A DNA stretch of 64,000 bases from Nostoc sp. CENA543 (GCF_002896875.1 NZ_CP023278.1:5464501-5528500); one strand, 5' to 3'. Counted from the stretch's first letter, positions 34,462-43,552 are shown. The notes: generated by a model from the letters alone, not told the origin. A program made the numbers and translations.

Positions 34462-36363
34462 TCACAACTCAGCACTCACCGCTTTTACCCAAGGCACTTC
34501 TTCCAACTCTGGTAATTTTTCTAAAGCCAATGGTGTAGACTGACTAGCACCAGATAAGCGTTTTAACAAATTCGGTCTGGGATCATGTAACAGGTAGATA
34601 ATGCGATCGCCTACTTCCCATTCCTGGTGAGCTGGCGTAATCTGTAAACGATCCTCTCTTTCTAGCAACAACGGGATCAAAGCCCCAGTCCGAATTTTCT
34701 CTTGGATACGTTCCTGTTGGGTGGTAAATTCCCCTGCATTGAGTGTAGTTGTACCTAACTTCACCCGCCCATCACTCAAATACTCATTCCAAGTTTTAAT
34801 CGCTACATCTGAAACAAAAGCTTGATTAACTTTACTATTAACTGAATTATTGGCTTGGGGATCACGAGGAAAAACCGCTAAAACCCTCGGTGGATGAAAT
34901 TCCTCAGCAGCTCGTTGCGCCAACACAAAGTTTACTTCGCCATTGTTAGTCATTGCTAAGAAAGTCCCCATCGAGGCTAAACCCGCTTCTTCTAACACTT
35001 CTGCATCTAGCGCACTACTAACAATTACCCTGATGCTTTGAGCTTCTGCTTGAGCCAAATATTCTGGCTCAGTATCGATGAGAACGACATTTTCCCCCCG
35101 TTCTTGAAAGAAACGGGCAATTAATAAACTTAAGGGATTACAACCCACAATAACTGCCCCTGTCGCCTCTTGAGAAGTGATTTGCAAGCATCTAGCCACC
35201 CAACCTGCTGTCAATCCTTGACAAACCACCGTCATGATAATCGTTAGGAAAACCAACGCCTTAATCGCATCACCACCATTGATCCCATGCTTAGTGAGCA
35301 AAATCGCAAACAAAGAAGCCACAGAAGCCGAAACAATCCCTCTCGGTGCCACCCAACTTAAAAATAACTTTTGTCGCCAATTTAAATCACTATTCCCTGT
35401 ACACAACAAGATATTAATGGGGCGAACCACAAACATTAACACCAAGACAGTAAATAAACTACCCCAACCTAAAGCCAACACACTCGCAATAGATAAATCA
35501 GCCGCTAGCAGAATAAACAGTACAGAAACGCTCAAAATCGTTAGCTGACCTTTGAAACTCCGCAGCAAGCGTTCCTCTGGTACAGAAGAATTCGCAAATA
35601 CAGCTCCAGCCACTACAGTAGTCATTACCCCTGATTCAGTGCGAATCATCTGCGCTAGGGTAAACAAACCCCATAGCACCGCCAAAACCACCAAGTTTTT
35701 CAACTCAATTGATAAAAAACTGGCGCGCTTGAAAATCAAGCTCATCACATAACCGCCTACAGCACCAATCGCCGCACCCACCCCCAGGCGCATCATTAAC
35801 CCCACAATGGCGTTAATAGGGTCAGCATCACCATTGACAATGGTATCTAATACCACAAACGCCAAAATCGCCCCCACAGGGTCAATTAATACCCCTTCTC
35901 CCTCTAAGAGCGTTGCGACTTGACGGTCTACATTAATTTGCTTGAGTAAAGGCCCAATCACCGTCGGCCCCGTCACTACGACAATAGACGCGTAAAGAAA
36001 AGCAATATTCCAGGGAAACTCACCCAACCAGTGAGCCGCCATACTCCCACCAATTAGCGTCACCAGCGTTCCCAAGGTGACAAGCAATTGCAAGCTTAAG
36101 GAAACTCTGCCTAACTCTCGTAAATCTAGGTTTAGTCCACCTTCAAATAGAATAATTGCCGTTGCTAGAGCCACAATCACTTCTAATCCTGTACCAAGCA
36201 TTTGGGGATGTAATACCCCAATGCCATCAGAACCCAGAAAAATGCCCAAGAGTAATAGCAAAACGATGCTAGGGACACGAAAATATGCCGCCAACACCTG
36301 CGCGCTAATACCTGCAACGACCGTGATCACCATCTGTAGGGTGACTTCAAAAGATGCTTCCAT
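34462..36363 (-). CDS. Cation/proton antiporter with TrkA-N (RCK) domain
   Basis: 633 residues. About 390 N-terminal residues hold 12-13 transmembrane helices of the CPA1 Na+(K+)/H+ exchanger family; GPTVIGPLLKQINVDRQVATLLEGEGVLIDPVGAI carries the conserved Asp in a typical motif. A cytoplasmic TrkA-N domain follows: VIVGCNPLSLLIARFFQERG (a Rossmann site for NAD(H)) and IRVIVSSALDAEVLEEAGL. A TrkA-C-like end follows (RIQEKIRTGALIPLLLERED, VGDRIIYLLHDPRP). Predicted role: pH and salt homeostasis, gated by nucleotide binding. Confidence 0.93.
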   Translation of the reverse strand: MEASFEVTLQMVITVVAGISAQVLAAYFRVPSIVLLLLLGIFLGSDGIGVLHPQMLGTGLEVIVALATAIILFEGGLNLDLRELGRVSLSLQLLVTLGTLVTLIGGSMAAHWLGEFPWNIAFLYASIVVVTGPTVIGPLLKQINVDRQVATLLEGEGVLIDPVGAILAFVVLDTIVNGDADPINAIVGLMMRLGVGAAIGAVGGYVMSLIFKRASFLSIELKNLVVLAVLWGLFTLAQMIRTESGVMTTVVAGAVFANSSVPEERLLRSFKGQLTILSVSVLFILLAADLSIASVLALGWGSLFTVLVLMFVVRPINILLCTGNSDLNWRQKLFLSWVAPRGIVSASVASLFAILLTKHGINGGDAIKALVFLTIIMTVVCQGLTAGWVARCLQITSQEATGAVIVGCNPLSLLIARFFQERGENVVLIDTEPEYLAQAEAQSIRVIVSSALDAEVLEEAGLASMGTFLAMTNNGEVNFVLAQRAAEEFHPPRVLAVFPRDPQANNSVNSKVNQAFVSDVAIKTWNEYLSDGRVKLGTTTLNAGEFTTQQERIQEKIRTGALIPLLLEREDRLQITPAHQEWEVGDRIIYLLHDPRPNLLKRLSGASQSTPLALEKLPELEEVPWVKAVSAEL

Positions 36364-37174
36364 GCTATGGATTTTGAGAGATGTATTTCAAAATCTTTTG
36401 TAAAGAATAATGAATATTCCCTTTACAGGGTACAACATTAGACCCTTTATCCTGTGTTAAGTTGAGAGTTTTTTTCATACGTAGTCTTATAGGATACTCT
36501 ATTTCTCGCTAGATTGGTGACTGAGTGTGACAATTTGCTGACAGTTAGCATGACTCCAGGGTATTAAACACCAAAAAAAGTAAAACTGTTGATAGATGTG
36601 AATCATCTGCTTTGTGAAAGATGTTCAGTGTGTACCAAGGGGTGCGGAGGGGTAAGGGTGTAGGGGGAGAAGAAATTTATCAGTCCTGTTTGATGCAGGA
36701 AATTAGCCTTTGACCTTTTTTAATTCAAAATGCAAAATGCAAAATTATGTTAGTAAGAATGGAAATAATTTTGATATGCAGTTGCGCTCGTAGATAGTGC
36801 TTTCTCGTCCTTGTCCTTCTTGTTTTTCCTGTCTACTACATTAGAGCGCAACTCACTATGAATTAATTATGGGTTTACAGCCCCCACTAATTGTCTTTGA
36901 TTTTGAATTTTGTAGCTTGCTTCCCGCAGGGTACTTTTAATTTTGAATTGGAGCGTACCACTTTGCTACGCAAAGCTACCGCGAACGTGGAAGCAAGCTA
37001 CGCGCAGCGTCTCGTAGAGAAGCGATTTGACTAGCGTGACTACGCCTCAGCAAGATGTACAAGAAACGCACTAAACTGTTCTTCCCATACACCCCTAAAC
37101 CCTCATACTCTTAAACCCCCACACCCTTAAACCGCCACATCTTTACACCCGAAAAAATTTTTTCGTCAAATGTA
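36364..37174. other. Gene-free 800-bp stretch with dispersed repeats
   Basis: AT-rich. Contains TGCAAAA units near 36728-36745, a composite of inverted blocks (gcttgcttcccgcagggtac at 36916 and gcaagctacgcgcagcgtct at 36992) and ACCCTTAAACC repeats (37090-37150). No coding frame supported. The last part leads into the tRNA promoter. Confidence 0.6.
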
Positions 37175-37203
37175 TTGACATCATCTGAAAAATCCGTTAA
37201 TTT
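37175..37203 (+). promoter_or_regulatory. Consensus promoter of tRNA-Glu
   Basis: TTGACA (37175-37180), a 17-base spacer, then TAATTT (37198-37203), ending 21 bases before the mature tRNA 5' end. A near-ideal sigma-70-type -35/-10 pair. Confidence 0.75.
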
Positions 37204-37224
37204 ATAAAAGGTTCTGAGGTTGAT

Positions 37225-37297
37225 GCCCCCATCGTCTAGAGGCCTAGGACACCTCCCTTTCACGGAGGTAACGGGGATTCGAATTCCCCTGGGGGTA
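37225..37297 (+). tRNA. trnE: tRNA-Glu (TTC anticodon)
   Basis: 73 bases in cloverleaf. Acceptor stem gccccca / tgggggt with discriminator A. Anticodon stem cctcc (37252-37256) / ggagg (37264-37268) with loop ctttcac, anticodon TTC at 37259-37261. T arm ggggattcgaattcccc. No CCA is encoded. In cyanobacteria this tRNA serves both translation and 5-aminolevulinate (chlorophyll, heme) synthesis. Confidence 0.97.
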
Positions 37298-37345
37298 CTG
37301 AAATAAACTAAAGAGATTGAAAAATCTCACTTATGTTTGAACACC

Positions 37346-37375
37346 AATGCCTACGATCACAAGACCGTAGGCATT
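37346..37375. terminator. Hairpin after tRNA-Glu
   Basis: aatgcctacg (37346-37355) and cgtaggcatt (37366-37375), a 10-bp perfect stem with a 10-base loop and short flanking AT tracts. It lies between tRNA-Glu and the converging stop of the SRPBCC gene, so it may serve both. Confidence 0.7.
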
Positions 37376-37385
37376 AAATTTAAAA

Positions 37386-37976
37386 TTATGATTGTTGACT
37401 GGCTAAATCATTAACTCGCTGATGAATCGCTAGCAAATTCGATCGCAGGTCATTGCTAAGACGATTTTCAATCATAGATACAGGCATAGTTAATTTTGGC
37501 CAAATGTGGATGCTGTAGCAGAGACTAGTCCCCAATAATTCACCCAGGGAATAAGGCTCTAAACACCAATAACCAGAAAAGCCTTTAAAATCCCCTTCTA
37601 CCATTTGAAAGTTGATTTTTGAAGGGAAATGCTCTTGTAAATCTAGGACTACACGAGCGCAAAAATTGAAGTTAAGAAAACGTTGAGAACCGACTTGTTC
37701 TAAACGAATGCCACCATCTGGATGTTGTAGAAGACGGCTTTTGGCAAGGTTAGGGATGAACTCAGCTAAAGATTCATAGTCTGTCAAGACCTTCCAGACG
37801 GTTTCTACTGGATAGGGAATCTGAACTGTAGCTGTGATTTGCCGTTGTCGCTCGGCAATTTTAGCGATTTGAACTTCTACTGGGGGTACATCAGTTTGAC
37901 CCGCCACTAAACTCGATTCAGGTTGTGAATGGGAATCGAGTTCAAAGTCCTCTGAGGTTGTTTGTTGGTTAGTCAC
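37386..37976 (-). CDS. SRPBCC/polyketide-cyclase (COQ10-like) family protein
   Basis: 196 residues. N-terminal 35 residues are acidic and disordered; the SRPBCC fold follows: RQITATVQIPYPVETVWKVLTDYESLAEFIPNLAKSRL, then GSQRFLNFNFCARVVLDL and EGDFKGFSGYWCLEPY. These beta/helix folds bind hydrophobic ligands; cyanobacterial members of this kind resemble the START/coenzyme-Q-binding subgroup. The gene overlaps the upstream histidine kinase by 8 bp (ATG inside its end), so expression is coupled. A link with the kinase is inferred only from that. Confidence 0.82.
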   Translation of the reverse strand: MTNQQTTSEDFELDSHSQPESSLVAGQTDVPPVEVQIAKIAERQRQITATVQIPYPVETVWKVLTDYESLAEFIPNLAKSRLLQHPDGGIRLEQVGSQRFLNFNFCARVVLDLQEHFPSKINFQMVEGDFKGFSGYWCLEPYSLGELLGTSLCYSIHIWPKLTMPVSMIENRLSNDLRSNLLAIHQRVNDLASQQS

Positions 37977-40089
37977 TTTCAGAATATGGTTTACTGTCGT
38001 CAGAAAACTGGGGCAGAGTCAAGGTGAAGCAGATTTCGCTCAGTTGAGAATCAGGTATAGGGGTACTCTCAACGGCGATCGCTCCGTTTAAATGCTGCAC
38101 TAAGGACTTCACTAGTGCGAGTCCTAAGCCAGTACCGGGTGTCCAACGACCTCCTCTACCGCGACGAAACCTATCAAAGATATAGGTCGCCTCTTCTTGG
38201 GAGATGCCACGTCCTGTGTTAGTCACTTTGATCATAACTTGATCAACTAACTGATTCACCTGGTGACTGGCGTGCAGGTGGATAATCGTATCCCGTTCTG
38301 AGTATGTATACGCATTATTTAATAACTCTTGCAGAATTCTGTCAAAACTCTCTAGTTCAGTTTGCAGTTTTAGTGGCGTTTCAGGTATGTCTAAATTGAT
38401 GCTTAAGCCTTTTTCTGTGAGTTTTTTAGTCAACAGTTCGCTTAATTCTTGAATTCTGGTGTTGACATTCAAGTTTTCATAACGTGGTGGTTCTTGTTGG
38501 CTCTCTAGTTTTTGTAATGTCAGCAAGTCGTTGATTAAGTTGATTTCTTTAGAACATTCTTTTTCGAGAATATCCAAATATACAACTTGACGCTCAGGGG
38601 TGATTCCCTGTCGCTGCAAATTCTTAATTGACAGCATCATATTAGTTAAGGGATAGCGCAGGCGATCGCTGATGTTGCTCATAAATTCGTCTTTGAGGCG
38701 GCTCAATTCTCGCAACTGATCTACATATTGCCTAGTTCTTTCGTGCAGCTTGGCCTGTAGTTCTAAACTGCTTTGCAGTTTGGCGGTGCGCTCATCAACT
38801 AAAGTTTGGACTTGTCGGATGGTGTTTGACTGAATAATGGCGTTGCTTACTTGAGCGCAGACCATTTCCACTAAATTTAATTCTGCTACTTGCCACTCAC
38901 GCGGGACTGCTTGCTGTAGCACTAAAAATCCCAGGATTCTACCTTGATTTTCTAGCGGCATTAACAGTACAGATGGTAGTTGTGTAATGTCAAACAAAGG
39001 CGCAACGATGGTTGTTTCCGGTAGGTCTGTGTAGTCATTGATGATGACTGGCTTACCTCCCTCAGTGAAAGCTCGCTGACACAAAGCACATTCTGCCAAA
39101 GTAAAAGATTGATTTAAAGATTCTGTATTATTGGGATTTTCCCGATGCCATTCACCGATGACATCAGCTCTTGCTTGAGGAATTTGGGTTCTGTTAGTGC
39201 TTCTAAATAATGGATCTGTATATCTCAGGAGGATTAGTAAACCTCGGTCTGCTTGTAAAGATTCAGCAGTAGATGCTATGGCTAGTTGGAGCATTTGACT
39301 TAACTCCAAGTTACTCCGACTTAGTATAGTTAATTGTTTGATTAAGCTTTGATGTTGATTACTTTTTTGTAAGTATTGTTGCTGATGAGAAATTAATTGG
39401 GCTTGGGTAAATTGAGAAAAAGCGATCGCACAAGCTGCCGCGATGGTTTTGAGGATGTATTTTTCTCCCTCTCCCCAATCATAGGATTGAAATTTGATCA
39501 GATTCACTACGCCATTATTCTTGCCGCCAAAACGGGTAGGAATTGCTAACACCGATTTGATAGGCAATGGCAATTGTTGACATCCAATCACCAGACTGTT
39601 ACGAATTGTGGCAATATCCTCTATCGTGAAAGGTTCAGTAGCGCATTGCAGCACTGACTGTTCCATCGAAAACAATTCATCTGGCTGAGGCATTCCTAGA
39701 TATTCATCAGCACACCAACTAGCCGTTGTTGCTTCCGTTGAGTCTTCACCTGTTATTGCCACTAAACAACAACAATCTACATTAGTGGCTATGCCGATCA
39801 ATTTGGCAATTTCTGGCAGCATCAATGCTGTGGATTGACTACTAGCAATGATGTGATTAATTTTGTGCGCCAACTGGTGGGCTGTTTCTTCCTGATGCTG
39901 CATCAGTTTGACTGGGTATAGTTTGAGTCGCTCTGGGTCATCGGGGCGGTCTGGTGATACTAATAAATGCTTTTTCATTCCTGACATATTCTTGAATAAT
40001 GACCCCACTTTTATTGCACCCAACTTTCTGGCATATTCTTCACCGTTAGTCGTGTTGCTATACCGGATGGATGGCAAATCTTGATTCAA
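37969..40089 (-). CDS. GAF histidine-kinase-like protein with Asp at the phospho-His site
   Basis: 706 residues, cytosolic. Two GAF-like domains (about 80-240 and 260-425; Cys residues in ALCQRAF could bind a chromophore or metal), a coiled coil (VDERTAKLQSSLELQAKLHERTRQYV) and a HisKA-like stretch. The phosphoacceptor motif reads FMSNISDRLRYPLTNM, with D475 where kinases have His. The ATPase domain keeps N (LLNNAYTYSERD), G1 (NTGRGIS) and GTGLGLALVKSLV. The GAT codon is part of a HIP1 octamer (38662-38669). It may be a pseudokinase or use another site. The downstream SRPBCC gene overlaps it. Confidence 0.85.
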   Translation of the reverse strand: MNQDLPSIRYSNTTNGEEYARKLGAIKVGSLFKNMSGMKKHLLVSPDRPDDPERLKLYPVKLMQHQEETAHQLAHKINHIIASSQSTALMLPEIAKLIGIATNVDCCCLVAITGEDSTEATTASWCADEYLGMPQPDELFSMEQSVLQCATEPFTIEDIATIRNSLVIGCQQLPLPIKSVLAIPTRFGGKNNGVVNLIKFQSYDWGEGEKYILKTIAAACAIAFSQFTQAQLISHQQQYLQKSNQHQSLIKQLTILSRSNLELSQMLQLAIASTAESLQADRGLLILLRYTDPLFRSTNRTQIPQARADVIGEWHRENPNNTESLNQSFTLAECALCQRAFTEGGKPVIINDYTDLPETTIVAPLFDITQLPSVLLMPLENQGRILGFLVLQQAVPREWQVAELNLVEMVCAQVSNAIIQSNTIRQVQTLVDERTAKLQSSLELQAKLHERTRQYVDQLRELSRLKDEFMSNISDRLRYPLTNMMLSIKNLQRQGITPERQVVYLDILEKECSKEINLINDLLTLQKLESQQEPPRYENLNVNTRIQELSELLTKKLTEKGLSINLDIPETPLKLQTELESFDRILQELLNNAYTYSERDTIIHLHASHQVNQLVDQVMIKVTNTGRGISQEEATYIFDRFRRGRGGRWTPGTGLGLALVKSLVQHLNGAIAVESTPIPDSQLSEICFTLTLPQFSDDSKPYSESD

Positions 40090-40678
40090 GATTTTCTATC
40101 ATTCTGTTATAGCCCCTTTATCTTACAGATGACCAAGTTTCAGTATATTAAGCTAATTTATACATGGTCATAAAACTATGTAAAATTGTTGAAAATACTT
40201 AATATAACTTAGGTTTAAGGGGATAGAATTGTATCTGTAAATCACTTTTGCCTTACCATACCTTGTAGGTAACTCTACATAAACCGTAATTTCTCTGGAT
40301 TTACAACCACAACTTCATATTCACTCACCGCATTACTACTGTTGCAACAGACACTGTTAGCTAATACTACTGTCACAAAAGCCTGATCGTTGCTTTTTTT
40401 CATTAGTTTTGAGGAGTTAACGATCATCAGATACTCTACTCTGGGAAAAGTCAAGAATCAAAGAAGCGGGAACAGTGATTGCGATTAGACTGCTAGGTTG
40501 CTGTCTTGAGATTGCGATCGTCAGGGAAACACCTTGATATTCAGGTGATAGCTAACATAATAATGATCAATCACCTGTATTTAAGAATATATTTATACTC
40601 TTTAGTTCCTAATTTGCTTAATTAAAAATATTGATTTGTCAAGTTATCTAAATAATTTGCCTTTGCTGACAGTAGCGA
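40090..40678. other. Gene-free 590-bp stretch
   Basis: AT-rich upstream region of the histidine kinase. Contains ctgatcgtt (40383) and aacgatc (40419) as a loose inverted repeat and two GCGATCG-type sites. No reading frame supported. Confidence 0.5.
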
Positions 40679-40724
40679 TGAATGCAGCCTAGCTGTTTAT
40701 TAAGCAGCAACTAGGCTGCATTCA
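40679..40724 (-). terminator. Terminator of the RHH gene
   Basis: tgaatgcagcctag (40679-40692) and ctaggctgcattca (40711-40724) form a 14-bp perfect stem, with gctg...cagc pairing further inside. It lies 14 bp after the stop of the minus-strand gene at 40738. Confidence 0.8.
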
Positions 40725-40737
40725 CCCATACACCGAA

Positions 40738-41073
40738 CTATCCAGCTAAACTCTCGATGCTGAGAGGAACCATCTCGCCATTTCTGGTTAATCCTAACAA
40801 CATAGGTTGTTGGGGTTGAATTAGTTGACCTGTGAGTACACAACGTTCTTCTTGTTGAGCTGTGGCAGCTATACTAGCTCGAATATCCGTTCGTGAAAAT
40901 CGCGGTTTCCACTCGCCGGATTTCTGCTGTACATAATTCCAGAGAATATCTCGAATCAAAGCTTGATAACCCTGATTGCCAGCTATTTCTTTAAGTTTCT
41001 CTTTGAGTTCTCGCTCCAAGCGGATGCTAGTTACTTCCATATCGGTAGTTGGGGTGCGAGTAATTGTGTGCAT
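40738..41073 (-). CDS. Ribbon-helix-helix DNA-binding protein
   Basis: 111 residues. Residues 12-50 (EVTSIRLERELKEKLKEI, then GYQALIRDILWNYV) fit the ribbon-helix-helix fold: a beta strand with basic DNA contacts, then two helices. The C-terminal 60 residues (RASIAATAQQEERCVLTGQLI..., PLSIESLAG) are a separate domain seen in cyanobacterial homologues. Likely a transcriptional regulator; no antitoxin partner gene sits next to it. The divergent small gene starts 71 bp upstream, so it may be regulated from the shared intergenic region. Confidence 0.8.
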   Translation of the reverse strand: MHTITRTPTTDMEVTSIRLERELKEKLKEIAGNQGYQALIRDILWNYVQQKSGEWKPRFSRTDIRASIAATAQQEERCVLTGQLIQPQQPMLLGLTRNGEMVPLSIESLAG

Positions 41074-41144
41074 GACTTTTTCTCCTTGAAAGTATGGACA
41101 GGATAGTAATACAAGTGTAGTATGTTTAAAGGAATGTTCAATAG

Positions 41145-41393
41145 GTGAAATTTTCTGTGAAATCCATTTATCCCATCTCTACTTTCTTGCGCGCGACCAA
41201 CTACAGATCTAGTTGGGAATTGGGTGCTGTGGGAGTGGAGTATTTATTTATGGGTGATGGTAGCCACCAGCATGAGCAAATCACAGAGGCAGACTATGAT
41301 TTTATATTTTTCAGCATTGATAGGCTGAATGCCAAACCACAATCAAATTTAAGAAGCGGGAGGTACAGACAGAGAAATGCTGTACCAACATAA
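41145..41393 (+). CDS. Hypothetical protein
   Basis: 82 residues from a GTG start. Soluble, with a central hydrophobic part (WELGAVGVEYLFMGDGSH) and an acidic stretch (QITEADYDFIFFSID), ending in Arg-rich sequence. Not recognised. It is followed 28 bp later by a strong terminator and precedes the HNH remnant. Could be an antitoxin-like or phage-type accessory protein, but nothing in the sequence proves it. Confidence 0.45.
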   Translation: MKFSVKSIYPISTFLRATNYRSSWELGAVGVEYLFMGDGSHQHEQITEADYDFIFFSIDRLNAKPQSNLRSGRYRQRNAVPT

Positions 41394-41420
41394 GACCGAA
41401 CAACATGATGGTCAACTTTT

Positions 41421-41457
41421 ACCCCCGCTTTACCTAAGTCAGAAGCGGGGGTTTTTT
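41421..41457 (+). terminator. Strong Rho-independent terminator
   Basis: acccccgctt (41421-41430) and aagcgggggt (41443-41452), 12-base loop, then ttttt. A 10-bp GC-rich stem with a T tail, 28 bp after the gene at 41145. Confidence 0.9.
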
Positions 41458-41473
41458 ATTAAGGAGAGAAACT

Positions 41474-41737
41474 GTGACGACTGCAAGGCCGATGTTAGGG
41501 CAATCCCTGGTGGTTTTTTCGCGCAATTACTTACCACTGTGCCGAGTTAATATTAAGTGAGTCAGTGTCATGTTAATTACTGACAAAGCAGGACTTCCAC
41601 TAGGTTATACAGAAGATGAAGGGCGAATTCATTTATCCAACTTGATAGTTGATCTACCAAAGTATATTCGCCTCAAAATTGCAGTGATTGAACAGTCCAC
41701 CAAATTTTGGATAAATGTGCAAGCAAACCTGGAATAG
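41474..41737 (+). pseudogene. HNH endonuclease remnant with in-frame TGA
   Basis: GTG at 41474 starts TARPMLGQSLVVFSRNYLPL followed by CRVNIK. This matches, from memory, the beginning of a larger cyanobacterial HNH endonuclease whose next residues are R-A-I-V-L-L-V-T. Here VNIK is followed by TGA (41558-41560), and the same frame continues VSVMLITDKAGLPLGYTED...LPKYIRLKIAVIEQ to TAG at 41735. A CGA-to-TGA change explains the stop. The HNH nuclease part itself is absent. An ATG at 41570 would give a 55-residue leftover peptide. Confidence 0.6.
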
Positions 41738-41753
41738 CAGGAGAGCATAAGGA

Positions 41754-42155
41754 ATGCTGAAATTAACTTACACCGAAAGCAGTTTTTATTTGGAGTATAT
41801 TGCTTTATCTTTAGAGGAATGGGTGAAAACACGAGTGATTTTGGCATTACGTGTTGGTCAAAGTGTCTGTGTTGAACCCAGCACTGCTTCCTTTTTGCTA
41901 CCTGCGGACTTGCCAGGAATTGAAGCACTGAGGGCAGAGGCTAGATTTGCTGACAGGGAAATCATAGATGTGTCCACTAGTGATGCTGAGTATGTAGAAA
42001 TTACTCTGCGTGGTTATTGGTTATCAGATGGTTATGAAGATGCGGATGGCGTATTTGTAACGATGATTAGTGACGCGCCTAATTCACGTACAGAGTTATT
42101 TGTCTACAAATTATGGCAGGTGGCTCAAACTTGTGCTTCTGTGATGAGTGAATAG
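41754..42155 (+). CDS. Conserved hypothetical cytosolic protein
   Basis: 133 residues, ATG at 41754 preceded by an AGGAGAG ribosome binding site. Soluble, with alternating strands: YTESSFYLEYIALSLEEWVKTRVILALR, VEPSTASFLLPADLPGIEAL, DAEYVEITLRGYWLSD, TELFVYKLWQVAQTC. Not recognised, but the length, start signal and codon pattern indicate a real gene. It follows the HNH remnant by 16 bp. In intact relatives these may have formed one operon, so the nuclease-like neighbour could have been a functional partner. Confidence 0.7.
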   Translation: MLKLTYTESSFYLEYIALSLEEWVKTRVILALRVGQSVCVEPSTASFLLPADLPGIEALRAEARFADREIIDVSTSDAEYVEITLRGYWLSDGYEDADGVFVTMISDAPNSRTELFVYKLWQVAQTCASVMSE

Positions 42156-42215
42156 ATTTGAAAATAGGGCATAGGGCATGGGGCATTGCTGTTACTCTTC
42201 CCTATTCCCTATTTC

Positions 42216-43097
42216 TTATTGCCAATAAATATATTGTTTTTGTTGTTCTGAAAAATGATGATAATAATTAACTAAAAATTCATGAGTTAAAGCAGAAGTT
42301 GTGTAATGTAAATCTTTTTTTCTGCGCGCGGTGTAATCAAAGAATATGGCAAATCTATCATTGAGAGTTGGAGGCTTGCCACGATGAAAAATACTACTAG
42401 TGGCAGCAAAAATTACTGTCCCAGCAGACCCAACACAGGATTGATATTGTGCTGGAGATATAGTATTTTGCATAGTTTGATTGGTAATATAACCAGATGA
42501 GTAGTTTAAGGATTTAGCTACTTCTAGGGTTAAAGTTTGCGGCAGGTATTGAAATGGCCCTGTGTTTTCATCTACATCATTGATATAGATAATAATCTTA
42601 ATGACTTGACGGTCTTCTGTATCTATGTGCCAAAGTCTGGAGCCTTGTTCTAGTTGATTGGCAATATCTTGTCGAAAATATGCACCGTGATAAGCTACTG
42701 GTAAACCCAGATAGTTTTCAATGATATTTAATAATCTTTGTTCTAATCCCCATAGGAAAATTTCGGGATATTCAAGCATTTGTGCGGCACTGGCATGAGC
42801 GACAAATCCATGTTTTTTGATATTAGTATCAGGTTGAATATGGGGTAATAATTTTTTGGCTGACTGCAAAAGCTGTAAATTGGATTCAATACCTAATTCT
42901 GCTAGAGAAGTGATGGCTAAACCCTGGGTTTGAAGTTTTTTCACTATATTGATGTCAGAGTTGGAAAGATTAGGTAAATAAGGAATATGCTCTTGGACTG
43001 CTGTTTGATGGGCAATGTCAGCATAGTATTTAACTATGGGTAAGCCCTGAATTCTTCTTAAAGTTTTATTTTGAATTTTGTGTAAGATTCTCAGCAT
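42216..43097 (-). CDS. Phytanoyl-CoA dioxygenase (PhyH) family protein
   Basis: 293 residues. Fe(II)/2-oxoglutarate oxygenase fold with the facial triad H157-x-D159 (RLWHIDTEDR) and H238 (IFHRGKPP), followed by R248 (LNDRFAIFFDYT) for 2-oxoglutarate. VIKIIIYINDVDENTGPFQYLPQT is the usual strand pair. The N-terminal 100 residues are helical. The substrate is unknown; PhyH enzymes act on fatty acyl-CoA, halogenation or natural product intermediates. Alone on the minus strand. Confidence 0.85.
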   Translation of the reverse strand: MLRILHKIQNKTLRRIQGLPIVKYYADIAHQTAVQEHIPYLPNLSNSDINIVKKLQTQGLAITSLAELGIESNLQLLQSAKKLLPHIQPDTNIKKHGFVAHASAAQMLEYPEIFLWGLEQRLLNIIENYLGLPVAYHGAYFRQDIANQLEQGSRLWHIDTEDRQVIKIIIYINDVDENTGPFQYLPQTLTLEVAKSLNYSSGYITNQTMQNTISPAQYQSCVGSAGTVIFAATSSIFHRGKPPTLNDRFAIFFDYTARRKKDLHYTTSALTHEFLVNYYHHFSEQQKQYIYWQ

Positions 43098-43283
43098 AAA
43101 ATTATGTATCTACATTTATTATTTAATTAATTCATTTTTGTAGTCAATGGGGAACAGGGAGCGAAATTAATCATACTAAAGTTATCTAAAGATATTGATA
43201 GAGTTTAGATATCCTGCTGGGGTTATAGACTTGTCAAAATGTTGAGTAATCTGTATGCAGTATTTGTACAAAGTTCTGATTAA

Positions 43284-43317
43284 TGGCAATTAATCCTTCT
43301 TGGGGGATTAATTGCCA
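43284..43317. repeat. 13-bp perfect hairpin in the 43.1-43.65 kb gap
   Basis: tggcaattaatcc (43284-43296) and ggattaattgcca (43305-43317) with an 8-base loop. No T-run follows. It lies in a 556-bp region without genes between divergent genes; the rest of that region has one HIP1-like site (43478) and AT-rich sequence. Confidence 0.75.
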
Positions 43318-43492
43318 CACAGGTTTATAGGAATTGAGGTAATTTTCTGGTTTTGTATCAATTGGCAAAATCAAATGTCTTTGCTTGTTCTGCTATGAGG
43401 GTAAGTAAAGTGAAGAGTGCTGGTACCAGCCGCAGGTCAATTTTATCCGCAACCATCCTTAAGTGCCAATAATGTTGGCGATCGCTTCGGTA

Positions 43493-43552
43493 GTGCTGTT
43501 AGCGGTAGCGGGGCGTTGAGCAGCGTGCTGAGTAACGAGTGCTGAGTAACGG
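43493..43552 (+). repeat. Copy of the 40-bp element with GTGCTGAGTAAC units
   Basis: gtgctgttagcggtagcggg (43493 on), gcgttgagcagcgtgctgag, then agtaacgagtgctgagtaac. A diverged member of the dispersed family, here with only two array-like units. Confidence 0.75.

Noticed and set aside
37225-37297. Genomic island integration at tRNA-Glu
   Set aside because: No integrase or direct repeat of the tRNA 3' end is seen nearby.
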